Shown here one piece after another: positions 11,130 to 20,660 of a DNA stretch of 64,000 bases. Source of the DNA: Kappaphycus alvarezii (lineage: Eukaryota; Rhodophyta; Florideophyceae; Gigartinales; Solieriaceae). Each line of letters begins with the position of its first letter. Position 1 is the first letter of the stretch. The notes under the pieces were generated by a model that saw only the letters and a program-made list of their open reading frames with translations, was not told the origin of the DNA and did no database searches. A program made the position numbers and the translations under genes. The stretch lies in assembly GCA_002205965.3 (NCBI GenBank), contig NADL03000050.1, positions 310,001-374,000 of the forward strand, written 5' to 3'.

Positions 11130-12720
11130 ATGGGATTGGTCTCAAAGGGAAGAGTTGTTCTGAAAACAAGAGATCAGGCTGTTGGTCGACCCATCACAAC
11201 ATGGAGGAACCTATGGAGGCAATTCGCAGAAATAAGACCAATCGTCAGTTCAAGTGCGCAGTCCGCAATGATGTTGATGAGACAGACGAAGATGCCGCCA
11301 TAGTCAACGAACTTGAGGATATTGCATCGCATATGATTACCATTGACGGCTCCAACCTGGATGAGAACTCTGGTCTTTCAGAGCATAGGACAAAATGTTA
11401 AGGAGGACGAAGTGTGAGCAGATTTTGCTACACAAATACGTCAGCCTGTTGCAACATGTACTCTAACTAGTCAATCCCATCAACCGTATCGCAACCGTAA
11501 GGAAGTTTTTATGATCTCCTGGTCGATACAGGGGCCGCTAAAGGGTGTACTCGTAAAGACCAGTACATGGCATACTGTCGACATGTTGGGTAACGCATTA
11601 GCGGCGTGGATATAACCGACCACATCTTCCACGCATTAAAATAACCCCAAAATTCCTCCTGTTGGACAAGCTCCAAACATTGACAATTACGCTCTGCTAG
11701 CTGCTGATTTAGTATAGTGTCGACGTCTGGAGGGATCCCACGAGTAGACTTTCTTATCGGAAACATTGTACTGACTTTTTACGTTCATATGAAGGATGTC
11801 GACATCCCTTTACTGCTCTCTTTAACATGGACCGGCTGGGGATTCATTACAATAATCTGGAAGATCAATTGGAGCACCCTGCTTAGGGTTAACATGCCCC
11901 CTTCAGACGTAAATTTGGACATACATTTATCATTTGGAATGCACCATTGCATTGATTTTTCAGCGAGAACGAGCTCAGGAGGCTCCATTGCCGTTTCGGC
12001 CACCCAATTGTCGACAAGCTCTACAAATTTCTAGCCAAATCTGATGTACACAGCGTAGACACTATTATACGCAGCATGTTGGAGATTATTGCCCGTACTT
12101 ATCACCCCGGCCAACGACATTCACCAAAGCCCCGTATACTCAAGTTCTCCTCCGTGTAGACAAACATTTCAACCACACTGTCTACACTGACATATTTTAT
12201 ATCAGCGTGCAGTCATTCTTTCTCGTAGTCGACGAGTCTCCCAACTACCAGGACGGACGTTGTTTTGAAGAGAGTTACATTGGATAACTTATTGTGCGCC
12301 ATTAGATTGTGCTGGATCGACGTCTAACATTTTGTCCCGCGGGCGTTATCGCCCACGATGCAGGTAAGGAATTTATGTCAAAAGCCTTCCAGGCAAATAC
12401 AGATTTGGTCCATGTCGAGACTGATCCGATTCCAGTTGAATCTCCCAACTCGAAGACTGTAGTTGAGATATACAGCGGGCCAGTACGCAGAGCCTACAAG
12501 ATAATCAGGGAAGCGGCCCCAACCGTGGAAGAAGAAGCAGCATTAAAGTATACCTTTAAGTCAGTCAATGACTCGCCGGGGCCGGACGGGCCAGTTCCCA
12601 GCCTCTTCATGTACGGTTCCTTGCCGCGTCTCGGCTTCCCTCTGACCCTTCGACCCGTCCATGTAGTAAAGGTCAAAAATGAGCCCACTCAACCCGCCTG
12701 TTGCAGGGGGAGTATCATGA
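11130..12720 (+). pseudogene. Copia gag-protease-integrase remnant D
   Basis: Domains follow in plus-strand order. A gag knuckle and acidic linker lie at about 11150-11395 (GCWSTHHNMEEP, then NDVDETDEDAA). A retroviral-type aspartic protease at 11508-11700 has LLVDTGAAKGCTRKDQYMAYCR, split here into LLVDTGAAKGC and KDQYMAYCRHVG by an SR1 insertion. A pre-integrase block near 11950-12015 has FFSENELRRLHCRFGHP. The integrase core at 12170-12650 has VYTDIFYI, FLVVDESPNYQ, KEFMSKAFQ and ESPNSKTVVEIYSGPVRRAY. The same order and motifs occur in copia C at 55.3-57.3 kb. RT and RNase H are absent and several frameshifts are present. Confidence 0.85.
11590..11659 (+). mobile_element. SR1 insertion, 70 bp, in copia D protease
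   Basis: The protease frame reads ..YCRHVG up to 11589 and resumes with QAPNIDNY after 11659, so the intervening 70 bp are an insertion. It is flanked by TGTTGG at 11584-11589 and again at 11660-11665. If the duplication is taken as 10 bp, TGTTGGGTAA versus TGTTGGACAA match at 8 of 10, both differences being transitions. The inserted sequence starts GTAACGCATTAGCGGCG and ends CCCCAAAATTCCTCC. Confidence 0.85.
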
Positions 12721-13038
12721 TTTCCTTCAATACCTGTAGCCAATTTCGGAGTATGCGGGGTCTGAAAGATAAATCTGAAGTATAAAAACAGGTCAAAATC
12801 AATCATGATTCAATTTCATCTATTAGAGTACTGCACCAGTCACAGGCAATATTACACCGACATCCCGACGGCGCCTACCTAACCGCCGGATGGAGTCATT
12901 GATCTTCACCGCACCTATGAAGTTGTGGGCGTCTATGGTTTTCGCGGACTAAAGTGCGCAATCGAGAAAAGTGGAGGAAATCTTTATAAGTATGAAACAA
13001 AGCACTCAGACATCCAGAACTTATTGAAAAAATACTAC
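12721..13038. other. No recognisable gene
   Basis: These 318 bases between copia D and a family Z fragment hold only short frames. An open plus frame at about 12910-13020 (LHRTYEVVGVYGFRG and onward) matches nothing I recognise. Confidence 0.5.
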
Positions 13039-13852
13039 TCAAGCAGAAGTCGGGTGCTCACCTGGCTGGCTTGCATCCTTGAAGACAGAATAAAAAACGA
13101 GTAACGAAATCTCGCAACTCGAGCGTCGCGGAGGAATGTCGGCGGCTGGCAGCGAACGAAGCGAGGATTCGAAAAATTTAGAACCATTCTCCCCTACCGC
13201 ACCATAAGTATCGATGCCGAAGGGCACCGTTAAGATACCATTGGCGTCAAAGTAGTCGCCAGAGCGCGAGAACTTTGCGTGTTCGGCGAGAGACGCAGCG
13301 GTTCCGAGAGACAAGGCGCTGGTGGACGCCAGTGGGGGTCGCATTAACATCCAATGCGATACCCTTGGCGCAGAGGCCGAAGGCGACAGGTATGTACACG
13401 TTCATACGGAGAAAAGGCGAGGAGTGTGAGGGGGTGACCGGAGCTGGTGTTCAACGAGCGCACTAATACCAAGTTCGTCTCAGTAGGTATGGAGGGCATT
13501 GCGAAGGACGCTGTGACGCTGGGTTTGTCCGTCATCGTACTTGCAGGTCACTGCGTGTTGCCATCGGGTCCAGAACTAGAGCGACGTCAATGGAGCGGCG
13601 AGAGCAGACCGGTGGGGAGCGCCCCTCAGCTAGGTGAACAAGGCTGAAAGAGGCGACAACATTTGGGCCACAAGCGAAATAAGGCGGGTAAACAGAAGTT
13701 ACATGTGGAAAGACGAGTTTGGACCTTGCTTCCCGGCGAGATTCATTAATACAAACAAAAATGTCCGTACGTATAGGATGAAGCCCAGGATTCTGCGTGC
13801 TTAAGGGATTCTTTAAACGCTGGCATTGAGCCGCCCCTGTAAGGAATGTCAT
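13039..13852 (-). pseudogene. Family Z CCHC/RLE fragment
   Basis: Read on the minus strand, the fragment begins near 13620 with CSRRSIDVALVLDP, the start of the CCHC block also present at 31620-31680 (CSRRSADIAPVLDP). A frame change follows, then an endonuclease-type tail at 13039-13350 with GTAASLAEHAKFSRSGDY and GIDTYGAVGENGSKFF. The corresponding stretch of Z at 31061-31447 is GAAATLAEREKHRHYG with GIDIYGALGDDGKGFF. The fragment is 5'-truncated and frameshifted, as expected for a dead non-LTR copy. The stretch upstream of 13620 has no recognisable content. Confidence 0.75.
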
Positions 13853-13865
13853 GTAGTGTTACCCA

Positions 13866-13955
13866 TCAGTGACGACTTATCCCGCATGACGCATTAGCGG
13901 CGTGGATATAACCGACCACATCTTCCATGCATTAAATAACCCAAATTTTTCCCCC
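13866..13955 (+). repeat. SR1 copy with upstream block
   Basis: It contains ATCAGTGACGACTTATCCCG, then GACGCATTAGCGGCGTGG, ATAACCGACCACATCTTCC, ATGCATTAAATAACCC and a T5C5 end. The upstream block matches 458-475 and, more loosely, 63920-63945. No convincing target duplication is visible. Confidence 0.75.
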
Positions 13956-15370
13956 TTCTTTAACCTGTAGCGAAATTCTCACGGCACAGATGGCTGTTTT
14001 TGAAGCGCGCGGTGGTGGGACAGGGGATCAATTCGTTGGCTCGCGGTCGATTTATTGTGGTTTGGAATGCTTGTGTGCGCCAATCACAATAAGCTAAACC
14101 AAATTACTTCAAAAAAACACCCGCGACAAGCTTTTCATTCACTGTGGCATAAAACTGCGCCAGGCAGCTTGTTTTGTGAGGAAAAATTAGGGAAAAAAGT
14201 ACTGAAAGGAATCTTGTCGAGAGGGTATAATGGGCCGGTTTATTGCAAGGAGTACGAATGCTGAGAGTCGTTTCAACTATAATTCAAACCGATTGACAGT
14301 ATTTACAGTAAAATCACCATACAAGTGGGTAACGCGTGTTCACAAACTGTAACAGATAAGCTGGCCTACATCCATACAAGCTGACTGGGTTTCAGCCAGC
14401 CTATCAGATAATCTTGCTGATACCCATACAAGTTGAATGGGCATCATCTAGCCTAACTATTCCAGTGAATGAACCCCCTGTGTTGTCGTACAAATATCAA
14501 AGCATTATATCCCGAGCTAGAAGTGTCAGACGACGAATTAAAATACCCATCGTTCTCCACCTTTCTATCAACTAAGAGTACCAACCTGTCGAGAGGGCGG
14601 CAAAAATAATTCCATTGGCCGAATGCCATTTTCGCCACAGGGTACGTTTCCAATTTGGTCACTGCAGACAGTAAGCACCGCCCACTGAGCTTGATACCGC
14701 GAAGGTGACATTGAAGAGATTTGTGCCTCCACTGCTATCTACGGTAGAGCTTTGACTCTGCCCTGTTTCTCATGTAATCGTTTTGACCTGCCTCTTCGAT
14801 CTACAGACTACGGCTTTCTCCAGATCTGATCTGAGCATTTGGTCCCAGCTAAAAGTTTATGAAGTCGCACAAAGTATTTCTGGAAACAGTATGTCGCGCC
14901 CGTTGACTGTATAAGGTGATCCTATGGATAGATCGGATAGATGTTCCGAGTTAAACACCGAAACCTTCCACCATAATCCTATCCCGCTGTCAAAAATTCA
15001 ATCGTTTGTTGAACATCCGAGATGGAATCGACTGAAAACATTGGTGAGCTGCGGTAACGAGGGTTTTCTTTTCTCTCCTCTCTTTTAATCAATCATCAAA
15101 AACTATTGCATGTATTTCATCTGAAACTTTCGGAACCTCACTCGTCGCCGGTAATGCGATTTCTTCCCCTTGATACGGCGACACTTTACAAATCATTCAC
15201 CGACCCATTCGCCGGATCTGTCTCTCACAACATACTTTTGTCAATTTCGACCCTCCGGTTAACCTTCAATGGATCGAAATACAAAATTCAAACCTACTTG
15301 TATCAATTTTGAATGAATAGACCCGTACTAGCGGCCTATCGCGAGTATCTCTGCAACAAAATCTTCGGTT
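13956..15370. other. Unrecognised region with local repeats
   Basis: No frame resembles a known protein. At 14350-14455 two degenerate tandem units share CATACAAG(C/T)TGA(C/A)TGGG and AGCCTA. At 14515-14545 a 30-bp stretch, GCTAGAAGTGTCAGACGACG followed by AATTAAAATAC, repeats the sequence at 1280-1310. Its AATTAAA tail resembles SR1 ends, but the relation is unproven. Confidence 0.45.
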
Positions 15371-16102
15371 TCATCTTGTCCATCTCATCCTCCTGCAACA
15401 GGAAGTAACCGTTTTCAACACGCAACAGATTTGCGGAGGCGTATCAGGCTCCAGATTCTTCGTCACACTTTTGCACAATGAATCAGACTTCTCCTGTAAT
15501 TGCAAGTCCTCTTTTAGAAGGTCTCGATCAGATGACAGAAAAGTTTCATAAGATTGCAGGAGTCCCTCCTTGTCCTGCAATGGGTCTATAAATTTCTTCT
15601 CAAGACTAAAAATGTGCTCTTCAACCGCCTCAATGTCAAGTTCCATATCCGTAAGTACATCCTCCACACCTGCCTGAAAGTAGGCGAACTGCATGATCAA
15701 CTCTCGCCCAGCTCTTGAGAAACAGCTTTTTCTGACTGATAGCACCTACCATGCTCGGGGTGATTTGCAGTAAACCACGGTGGTTTCGGTACTCGTGCGG
15801 TAAAGTCTTCGGATCAGTGGTTCACAAGCTTGAGGAAAGCTCCCATAGTCGTCTTTCTCCTTAGAAACTGGTAGACATTGAATCTGGGGAGAACAACACT
15901 GATCGCCGTCAGCCTTCTTATCACAATGGATTGCTGACCCGATGACCTGGTTGGTAACAGGGATTCCAACCTGTTCTCTTACATGACACGCGTTGAGTAT
16001 CAGGGCAGAAAGGGGTTGCAGAGGTCCATTATTGTTGTCCGAGGAGGGCTCATTCATCATGTCCAGGTGAATAAAGTGTTTTCTGATCGCACTGGCGATC
16101 AA
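15371..16102 (-). pseudogene. Unrecognised ORF pair in one frame
   Basis: Two minus-strand frames (15746-16102 and 15371-15745) are in the same register and separated by a single stop, giving about 243 codons with one interruption. The first frame has no ATG at its far end. The second part, after an ATG at 15745, is rich in acidic and hydrophobic residues (DVLTDMELDIEAVEEHIF and onward) and looks able to form a coiled coil. I recognise no family. It could be a decayed host exon or an accessory ORF of an element; an SR1 copy begins 64 bp beyond it. Confidence 0.35.
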
Positions 16103-16165
16103 GTCGAGCTTTGGTACTTTGCTACTCGGACTACCAACCAGACAGGACAGTCATTTATCACCTCC

Positions 16166-16222
16166 AGCGGCGTGGGCAGAACCGACCACATCTTCATGCT
16201 TTAAAATTACCCAAAATTCCCC
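16166..16222 (+). repeat. SR1 copy
   Basis: The core AGCGGCGTGGGCAGAACCGA, CCACATCTTCATGC, TTTAAAATTACCC and AAAATTCCCC follows the order of the 11590 copy. The flanks show no obvious duplication. Confidence 0.75.
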
Positions 16223-16489
16223 TTTTTTCAATCCCAGAAAAAGATTTAAATTAGATCTTACGTAATGATCAGTAAGCACATCTTATGTACTTGCAATTTG
16301 AAATCGCCATCCATTCGATTATTTCTGCACCGTGACAATATTGCCGTTCTCAAGAACTACTGTTCTACTACACACTTGTTCCACGTCATGAAAACTCGCG
16401 TCCTTTATCTCTTCTAACGGTTCATATCAAACACAGTCAACCTTTGGAGCTAGAATAGCGCAGTTTAACGCTATTATACGGGGACGCCG

Positions 16490-16870
16490 CTCCGTGCGCA
16501 CATCTTCCTCCACGTCTATTTTCTCTTCGCTTCCTCACCCTTACCGCGGTACGTACATGCCCTCCTCTGCGTGGAAAGTCGCTTCGGCTCTCCGTCTCGA
16601 CATCGCGCTATTCCTTGATGTAATTGCTGTGCGGTCTGCTCCCGGCGCTCGGTCGACGTCGCACCCGTCTTAGATCCAAGCGCCAACACTCGTTGACCTC
16701 CAAATACGAAGACGGAATGACTCGGCGACATCACGTCCTATGTAATGTCCTCGCACGATTCTACAAGGAAGTCAGGGTCGTCTCCCTCGTCGAGCATCCG
16801 GTCCTTTACCAGGTTCCAGCTTCATTCCAGTGCTATCACACATACCCACACGCTTCCGATCCGTCCTAAG
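16490..16870 (+). pseudogene. Family Z fragment (pre-CCHC and CCHC region)
   Basis: On the plus strand MPSSAWKVASALRLDIALF matches SSSTWKVALALRLGIALF of Z on the minus strand near 31740. The CCHC segment follows in broken frames, with CSRRS.DVAPVLDP and a relic of the histidine-cysteine part (tccaaatacgaagacggaat is the counterpart of CKYEDG). It ends at about 16870, before the endonuclease. Frameshifts make it nonfunctional. Confidence 0.7.
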
Positions 16871-16872
16871 TT

Positions 16873-16932
16873 AATCGCGGCAATTACCATGCGCGAAGCA
16901 TCGCGGCAATTGCCATGCGCGAAGCATCGCGG
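16873..16932 (+). repeat. 26-bp tandem repeat, 2.3 units
   Basis: Units 16873-16898 and 16899-16924 are identical except one base (ATCGCGGCAATT, A or G, CCATGCGCGAAGC), and a third unit begins ATCGCGGG. The array sits exactly at the junction between the family Z fragment and family X. Confidence 0.85.
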
Positions 16933-16934
16933 GC

Positions 16935-18455
16935 ATGTATGCAAGGGCATACCGACGCCGCAGTGAAGTGGTCCAAAGTGTTCTTCTCTCCTTCTGTGAT
17001 GCTTTCGAACACCTCAGATCCTCAAAAGATCCTGGTTCAAACGAGGCCCAATCCGGAAGTGACAAAATGAGGGAACGGCTTTAGCTATGAAACGCAGGGC
17101 AATTCCAAACATTGTGGCAAAAAGCTCTTGAACACGCAACTTCCCGAGCTAATACGACCTCAACGCCCGGAGAGCAGAAACAGGTTAGCCTTCGCCGACC
17201 CATGAGACTTGCCAGAGAAGTTGCGTATGGCAAAGCGCCACAGACCCTAGGTTCATTAGGTGTTCTTCCGGAAACCAATGCTGTGTCCGGCGCCCTTCGC
17301 CAAAACATCCTCAAACTCCAGGAGATGACGAAGAACGCTTCTTTTCTCCCGCGGACCCCCCCCCGCATTCATACGACCACGAAAGATGAAATGCTGCGAG
17401 CTGCTCGTTCTTTCAACCTGAGTTCAGCCCTTGGTGGATCAGGCCTTCGCTCCTTTTACGTTGAAGAGCTATTAAGGGCCCCTTCATCATCGTCCCAGGG
17501 GGGTTCTTGGATTCCCTCACAGAAGTCGTGAACGTATTGGCCCCTGGGAAAGCTCCCCTAACCCTCGCGCCCTGGATCTCTGGCGCCCTACTCACGCCAC
17601 TCGCGAACAAGGACAATGACCTCGCGCCCCGCGGATGTGGGGAAACTTTAAGAAGACTGATGAGCAGCTGCCTCGCGAGTTGAGTCAATGACAAAGCAGC
17701 GCGCTACTCTCAGCCCTTGCAGGTCGGTATTGCCACAAAATCAGGAACTGACAATGTGGCTCACGGGGTTCTCCGCATTGTCAGCAAATTCGGTACTAGT
17801 TCCGGCTATGCTCTGCTCTTCTATCTTTGGACCTAAGGAACGCCTTCAACCTCCTCAGCCGTTCGGCTTTTTTCAGGGCGTCGGGAATCTTTTTCCCCAG
17901 TTGCTACCGCGGATGTTTGTACTGCTACAACGGCGACCCGGCGTCCCTATGGACTGGATTCGAGACGATACCGAGTGTCGTGGGAACTCAGCAAGGAAAC
18001 CCGCTCAGCGGCTTGATTTTCGCTCTGGTCCATCCTCTTGCTACAAAAATTCGAGATTTGTTATCTTCATTCCCCGAAGAGGACACAGAGTTGGAAGCGT
18101 TGCTTTTGGAACTTTGGTACCGTGATGATGGTTATATTATAGCCAAACATACCGCAGTACTCAAAGCCATCGAACTTTTGTCCTCCCCGGAAGCCAAACT
18201 TCTTGGGCTTCATCTCGCCATCCCAAAATGCAAGATCTGGTGGCCCAAGCTCCGGTCGCCTCAGTTCAAGCTGCTTACCCCCCTGACATGTTGCAGGAAT
18301 ACTGCGAATGGGTTGTTCTTTTAGACGCTCTAGTAGATTCTAAGGCGTTCAAGGCAAAGCACATCTTGGACCATGTCTACAATCTTGAACCTCTTCCCAA
18401 CGCTATTATGGAGCTAGAAGATTCGCAAGTTTCGTTCCAATTACGTCGAAACTGT
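16935..18455 (+). pseudogene. Non-LTR retrotransposon X, RT part
   Basis: This is the best copy of family X. In order: a pre-RT region with KWSKVFFSPSV and an LGSLGVLPETNAVSGALRQNI block (17112-17531); RT block 0-1 with LSSALGGSGLRSFYVEELL; a frameshift, then RGCGETLRRLMSSCL near 17630; RT palm with DLRNAFNLLSRSAFF, VVGTQQGNPLSGLIFAL, and LWYRDDGYIIAKH with the catalytic tyrosine codon at 18118; then KCKIWW and the thumb start (LRRNCSG). It ends abruptly at about 18455 where Rep-1 begins. The YRDDG box keeps both aspartates. At least three frameshifts inactivate it, and no CCHC/RLE end is attached. Confidence 0.85.
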
Positions 18456-18597
18456 TCTGGTGTCTGCTCGTTGTGATATTTCTGCGAGTCGTTCCGCCTT
18501 CCTGTAGAAGGAAAGGGTCCGGGTACTTCGATTGTCTGCTCGAGAATTGTGTCCGAGAGTTAGATTAATATTAATAATTGTAGTCGAAGATGTACTA
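18456..18597 (+). repeat. Rep-1, left fragment (copy 1)
   Basis: This 130-140 bp matches 49363-49500 at the left end of Rep-1 copy 2. Shared landmarks are TTGTGATAT, CTTCCTGT, AAGGAAAGGG, CTGCTCGAGAATTGTGTC, TTAATATTAAT and GAAGATGTACT. In copy 2 the sequence continues straight on. Here it is interrupted after GATGTACTACTC by element Y, and Rep-1 resumes at about 20661. Confidence 0.75.
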
Positions 18598-20226
18598 CTC
18601 GTCCTGTCAACCTCGCTTCTGAGGTTCTCCGCTTCATCTCAGACCGTGGAAAGCCACTCGGGTTCTCTATCAACATGGCCAAAACAACGCTATGGCGTCC
18701 TGGCCCGGATCCCCTCCCCGAGTCCCTTCGGTGTGCCATACCCTGCACGATACGTTCCCACAATTTCGTGACAGTCCTCGGATCCCCAATCGGCACCCCA
18801 AAGCTGCCAGTCTTTTCTTGCCTCCCGCGTACATGCCATTTCCGAGGTTTGGTCGCGCATCTCCGGATTGAATGACCCTCAACTGGGCTACCAACTACTG
18901 CGACACTGTGCCAGTTCCTGCCGCCTGATCTATGTTCTTCGCTGCACCCCGCCGCATCTCACTCTTTCCGGAGCTCAAACCTTTGACTCTGGAATGCGAA
19001 GGGTGTTCGAAGACATGCACCGTCGTCTCCCAGACAGTGCCTGGCTCACCGCCCAGCTTCCACTACGTATGGGAGGGCTCGGACTTCCCCTAACCGAAAC
19101 CATCGCAGAGGCATGCTACGCTGGCTCTGTTCTCTCCTCCTACCCACTTCTTCGCCTCCTCCTCGGTGATTGCTTCGACGTCTCGCCCTTGATCTCAACG
19201 CCTCTCGCCTCTATCCGGGCCAAATACAGCCTCCCCGACAGTTTCTCCCCCCGCCGTCCTTGCTGGCCTCGCGCCTCTTCTTCCCCGGCCTGTCTGACTT
19301 CCAGACAACTGCTACTGCTGAGATCACAAAGGCGCTTCGCGCCAGACTTCTCTCTTCCGTCGACCTCTCCTCCTCCGAAGGCTCCCGGCTACTCCGCCGC
19401 CTAGCTTCCGTCGCTTCTTCCCACGCCTCCCGTCCCTTTCACAACCTCCCGCAGAGCCATCTCGGTACCCGGGCCGCTCCTGAAGTATGGCGAACCATGG
19501 TTTGCCTCCGTCTTGGTGTCCCCATCTTCTCTGGCACACAACCCTGCACCTATTGCGCCGCCGCCCACTTCCGCACTGTCCCCACCCTGGATTCCTACGG
19601 ACACCATGCCTCTGTCTGTCCCTGCGCCGACGGCTCCATTCGGCGCCACAATTGTGTTCGCGACCGCCTCATTTCCGAGGTATCACGCTTATCAATTGGG
19701 ATTCGCCCTGTCCGGGAATGGACCTTCCCGCAAGACTTGCCCCGACCCTCCAACTCCCGCCGCCGCCTCGACATCTACATCGATGATGTCCAGTTCTCTC
19801 CCGTCCCCAGGGCTACGACGTCACTGTCATCAGCCCCCACTCCGCTCCATACGCCCAACAGCGGATTCACACGCCCCTCGCTGCCCTTACTGCATCTGAG
19901 CGCGCGAAATCTCTCCGCTATGGCCACCTCTGCGCCGAACTACGTATCGACTTCCACCCGATGGCTTTCGATATATACGGGTCTGCCGGTCCCGGTGCGA
20001 ACGAGGTCTGTCCAGAATTGCTGAGTACATCGCTCTACGGAAAGGCAGTAGCCTGCCTTCGAGCGCGATCGCTTGTTCACGATTATCAGTTCGCTCTACA
20101 ACAACGAACTTCTGTCGCGATCAACCGACGACAACTCAACCTCCTGGCTCGGATAGATTTTTCCCCTTTTGAGGGCCGCTAGCCCCCTTTTCTGCTTGGT
20201 AAAGTCTTCTACTTCTTCTTCTTCTA
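18598..20226 (+). pseudogene. Non-LTR retrotransposon Y, CCHC and RLE end
   Basis: This element is 5'-truncated and starts just past the RT active site. Order: RT palm/thumb (FVTVLGSPIGTP, 18675-18875; LNDPQLGYQLLRHCASSC, 18868-19404); a CCHC knuckle near 19545-19620 with CTYC and GHHASVC (C-x2-C ... H-x4-C); then an RLE with RRLDIYIDDV (about 19757) and, after a frameshift, YDVTVIS (19814), ASERAK and FHPMAFDIYGSAG, ending at 20182 with FSPFEGR. The usual R/KPD motif reads RLD. The 3' tail ends in a (TTC)n stretch at 20208-20224, a common non-LTR terminus. It lies inside Rep-1. About three frameshifts are present. Confidence 0.85.
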
Positions 20227-20660
20227 GTGTCTACCCGTCCAAGTACTGTCCTCATATGAAGCACACTTTGTCCTCATATGAAGACAGTTTCCGTTACATT
20301 TTGGAAAGGTAAATGTTTTGGAAGCTCGAAATTTTTACTGCAAAAAAGGTTTTTTTGGTAAGTTACAGTACAGTAATTCTTACTGTACATGCGCCTTCGT
20401 TTTTGAAACCCCCACGATAATACGAACTATATTTTCTTCCAAAATTAAGCCATTTTCACAACTTCTTGCGAAGAGCGGAAGCTGGTGTGGGAAAACTGCT
20501 CTAGCCTTCACTGAGGTCAATAATCTAGAACATTTTTTTTGATCGGCCATCTACACTCATGAACTAATGCTAAGGGACAAGAAATGCGCTGAGGTAAAAA
20601 ATTATATTGTAGAAAGTGCTAAAAGTAGTCCTCATATGAGGACAACGGTCCAATAGACAC
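20227..20660. mobile_element. 434-bp TIR element (MITE), TA duplication
   Basis: The left end GTGTCTACCCGTCC, then TGTCCTCATATGA, is mirrored by the right end, whose reverse complement is GTGTCTATTGGACC then TTGTCCTCATATGAGG. A TA dinucleotide flanks both sides (20225-20226 and 20661-20662), as for Tc1/mariner-type targets. The palindrome TCCTCATATGA occurs twice at the left and once at the right. The interior has no transposase frame. It shares the terminal GTGTCTA with the 9.1-kb element at 50251-59389 and sits at the 3' tail of Y. Confidence 0.85.

Noticed and set aside
11590-11659. SR1 as introner (mobile intron)
   Set aside because: One copy begins GTAACG, but no AG acceptor lies at its end. 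Other copies begin differently and lie antisense in their host genes. Kept only as a test in the findings.
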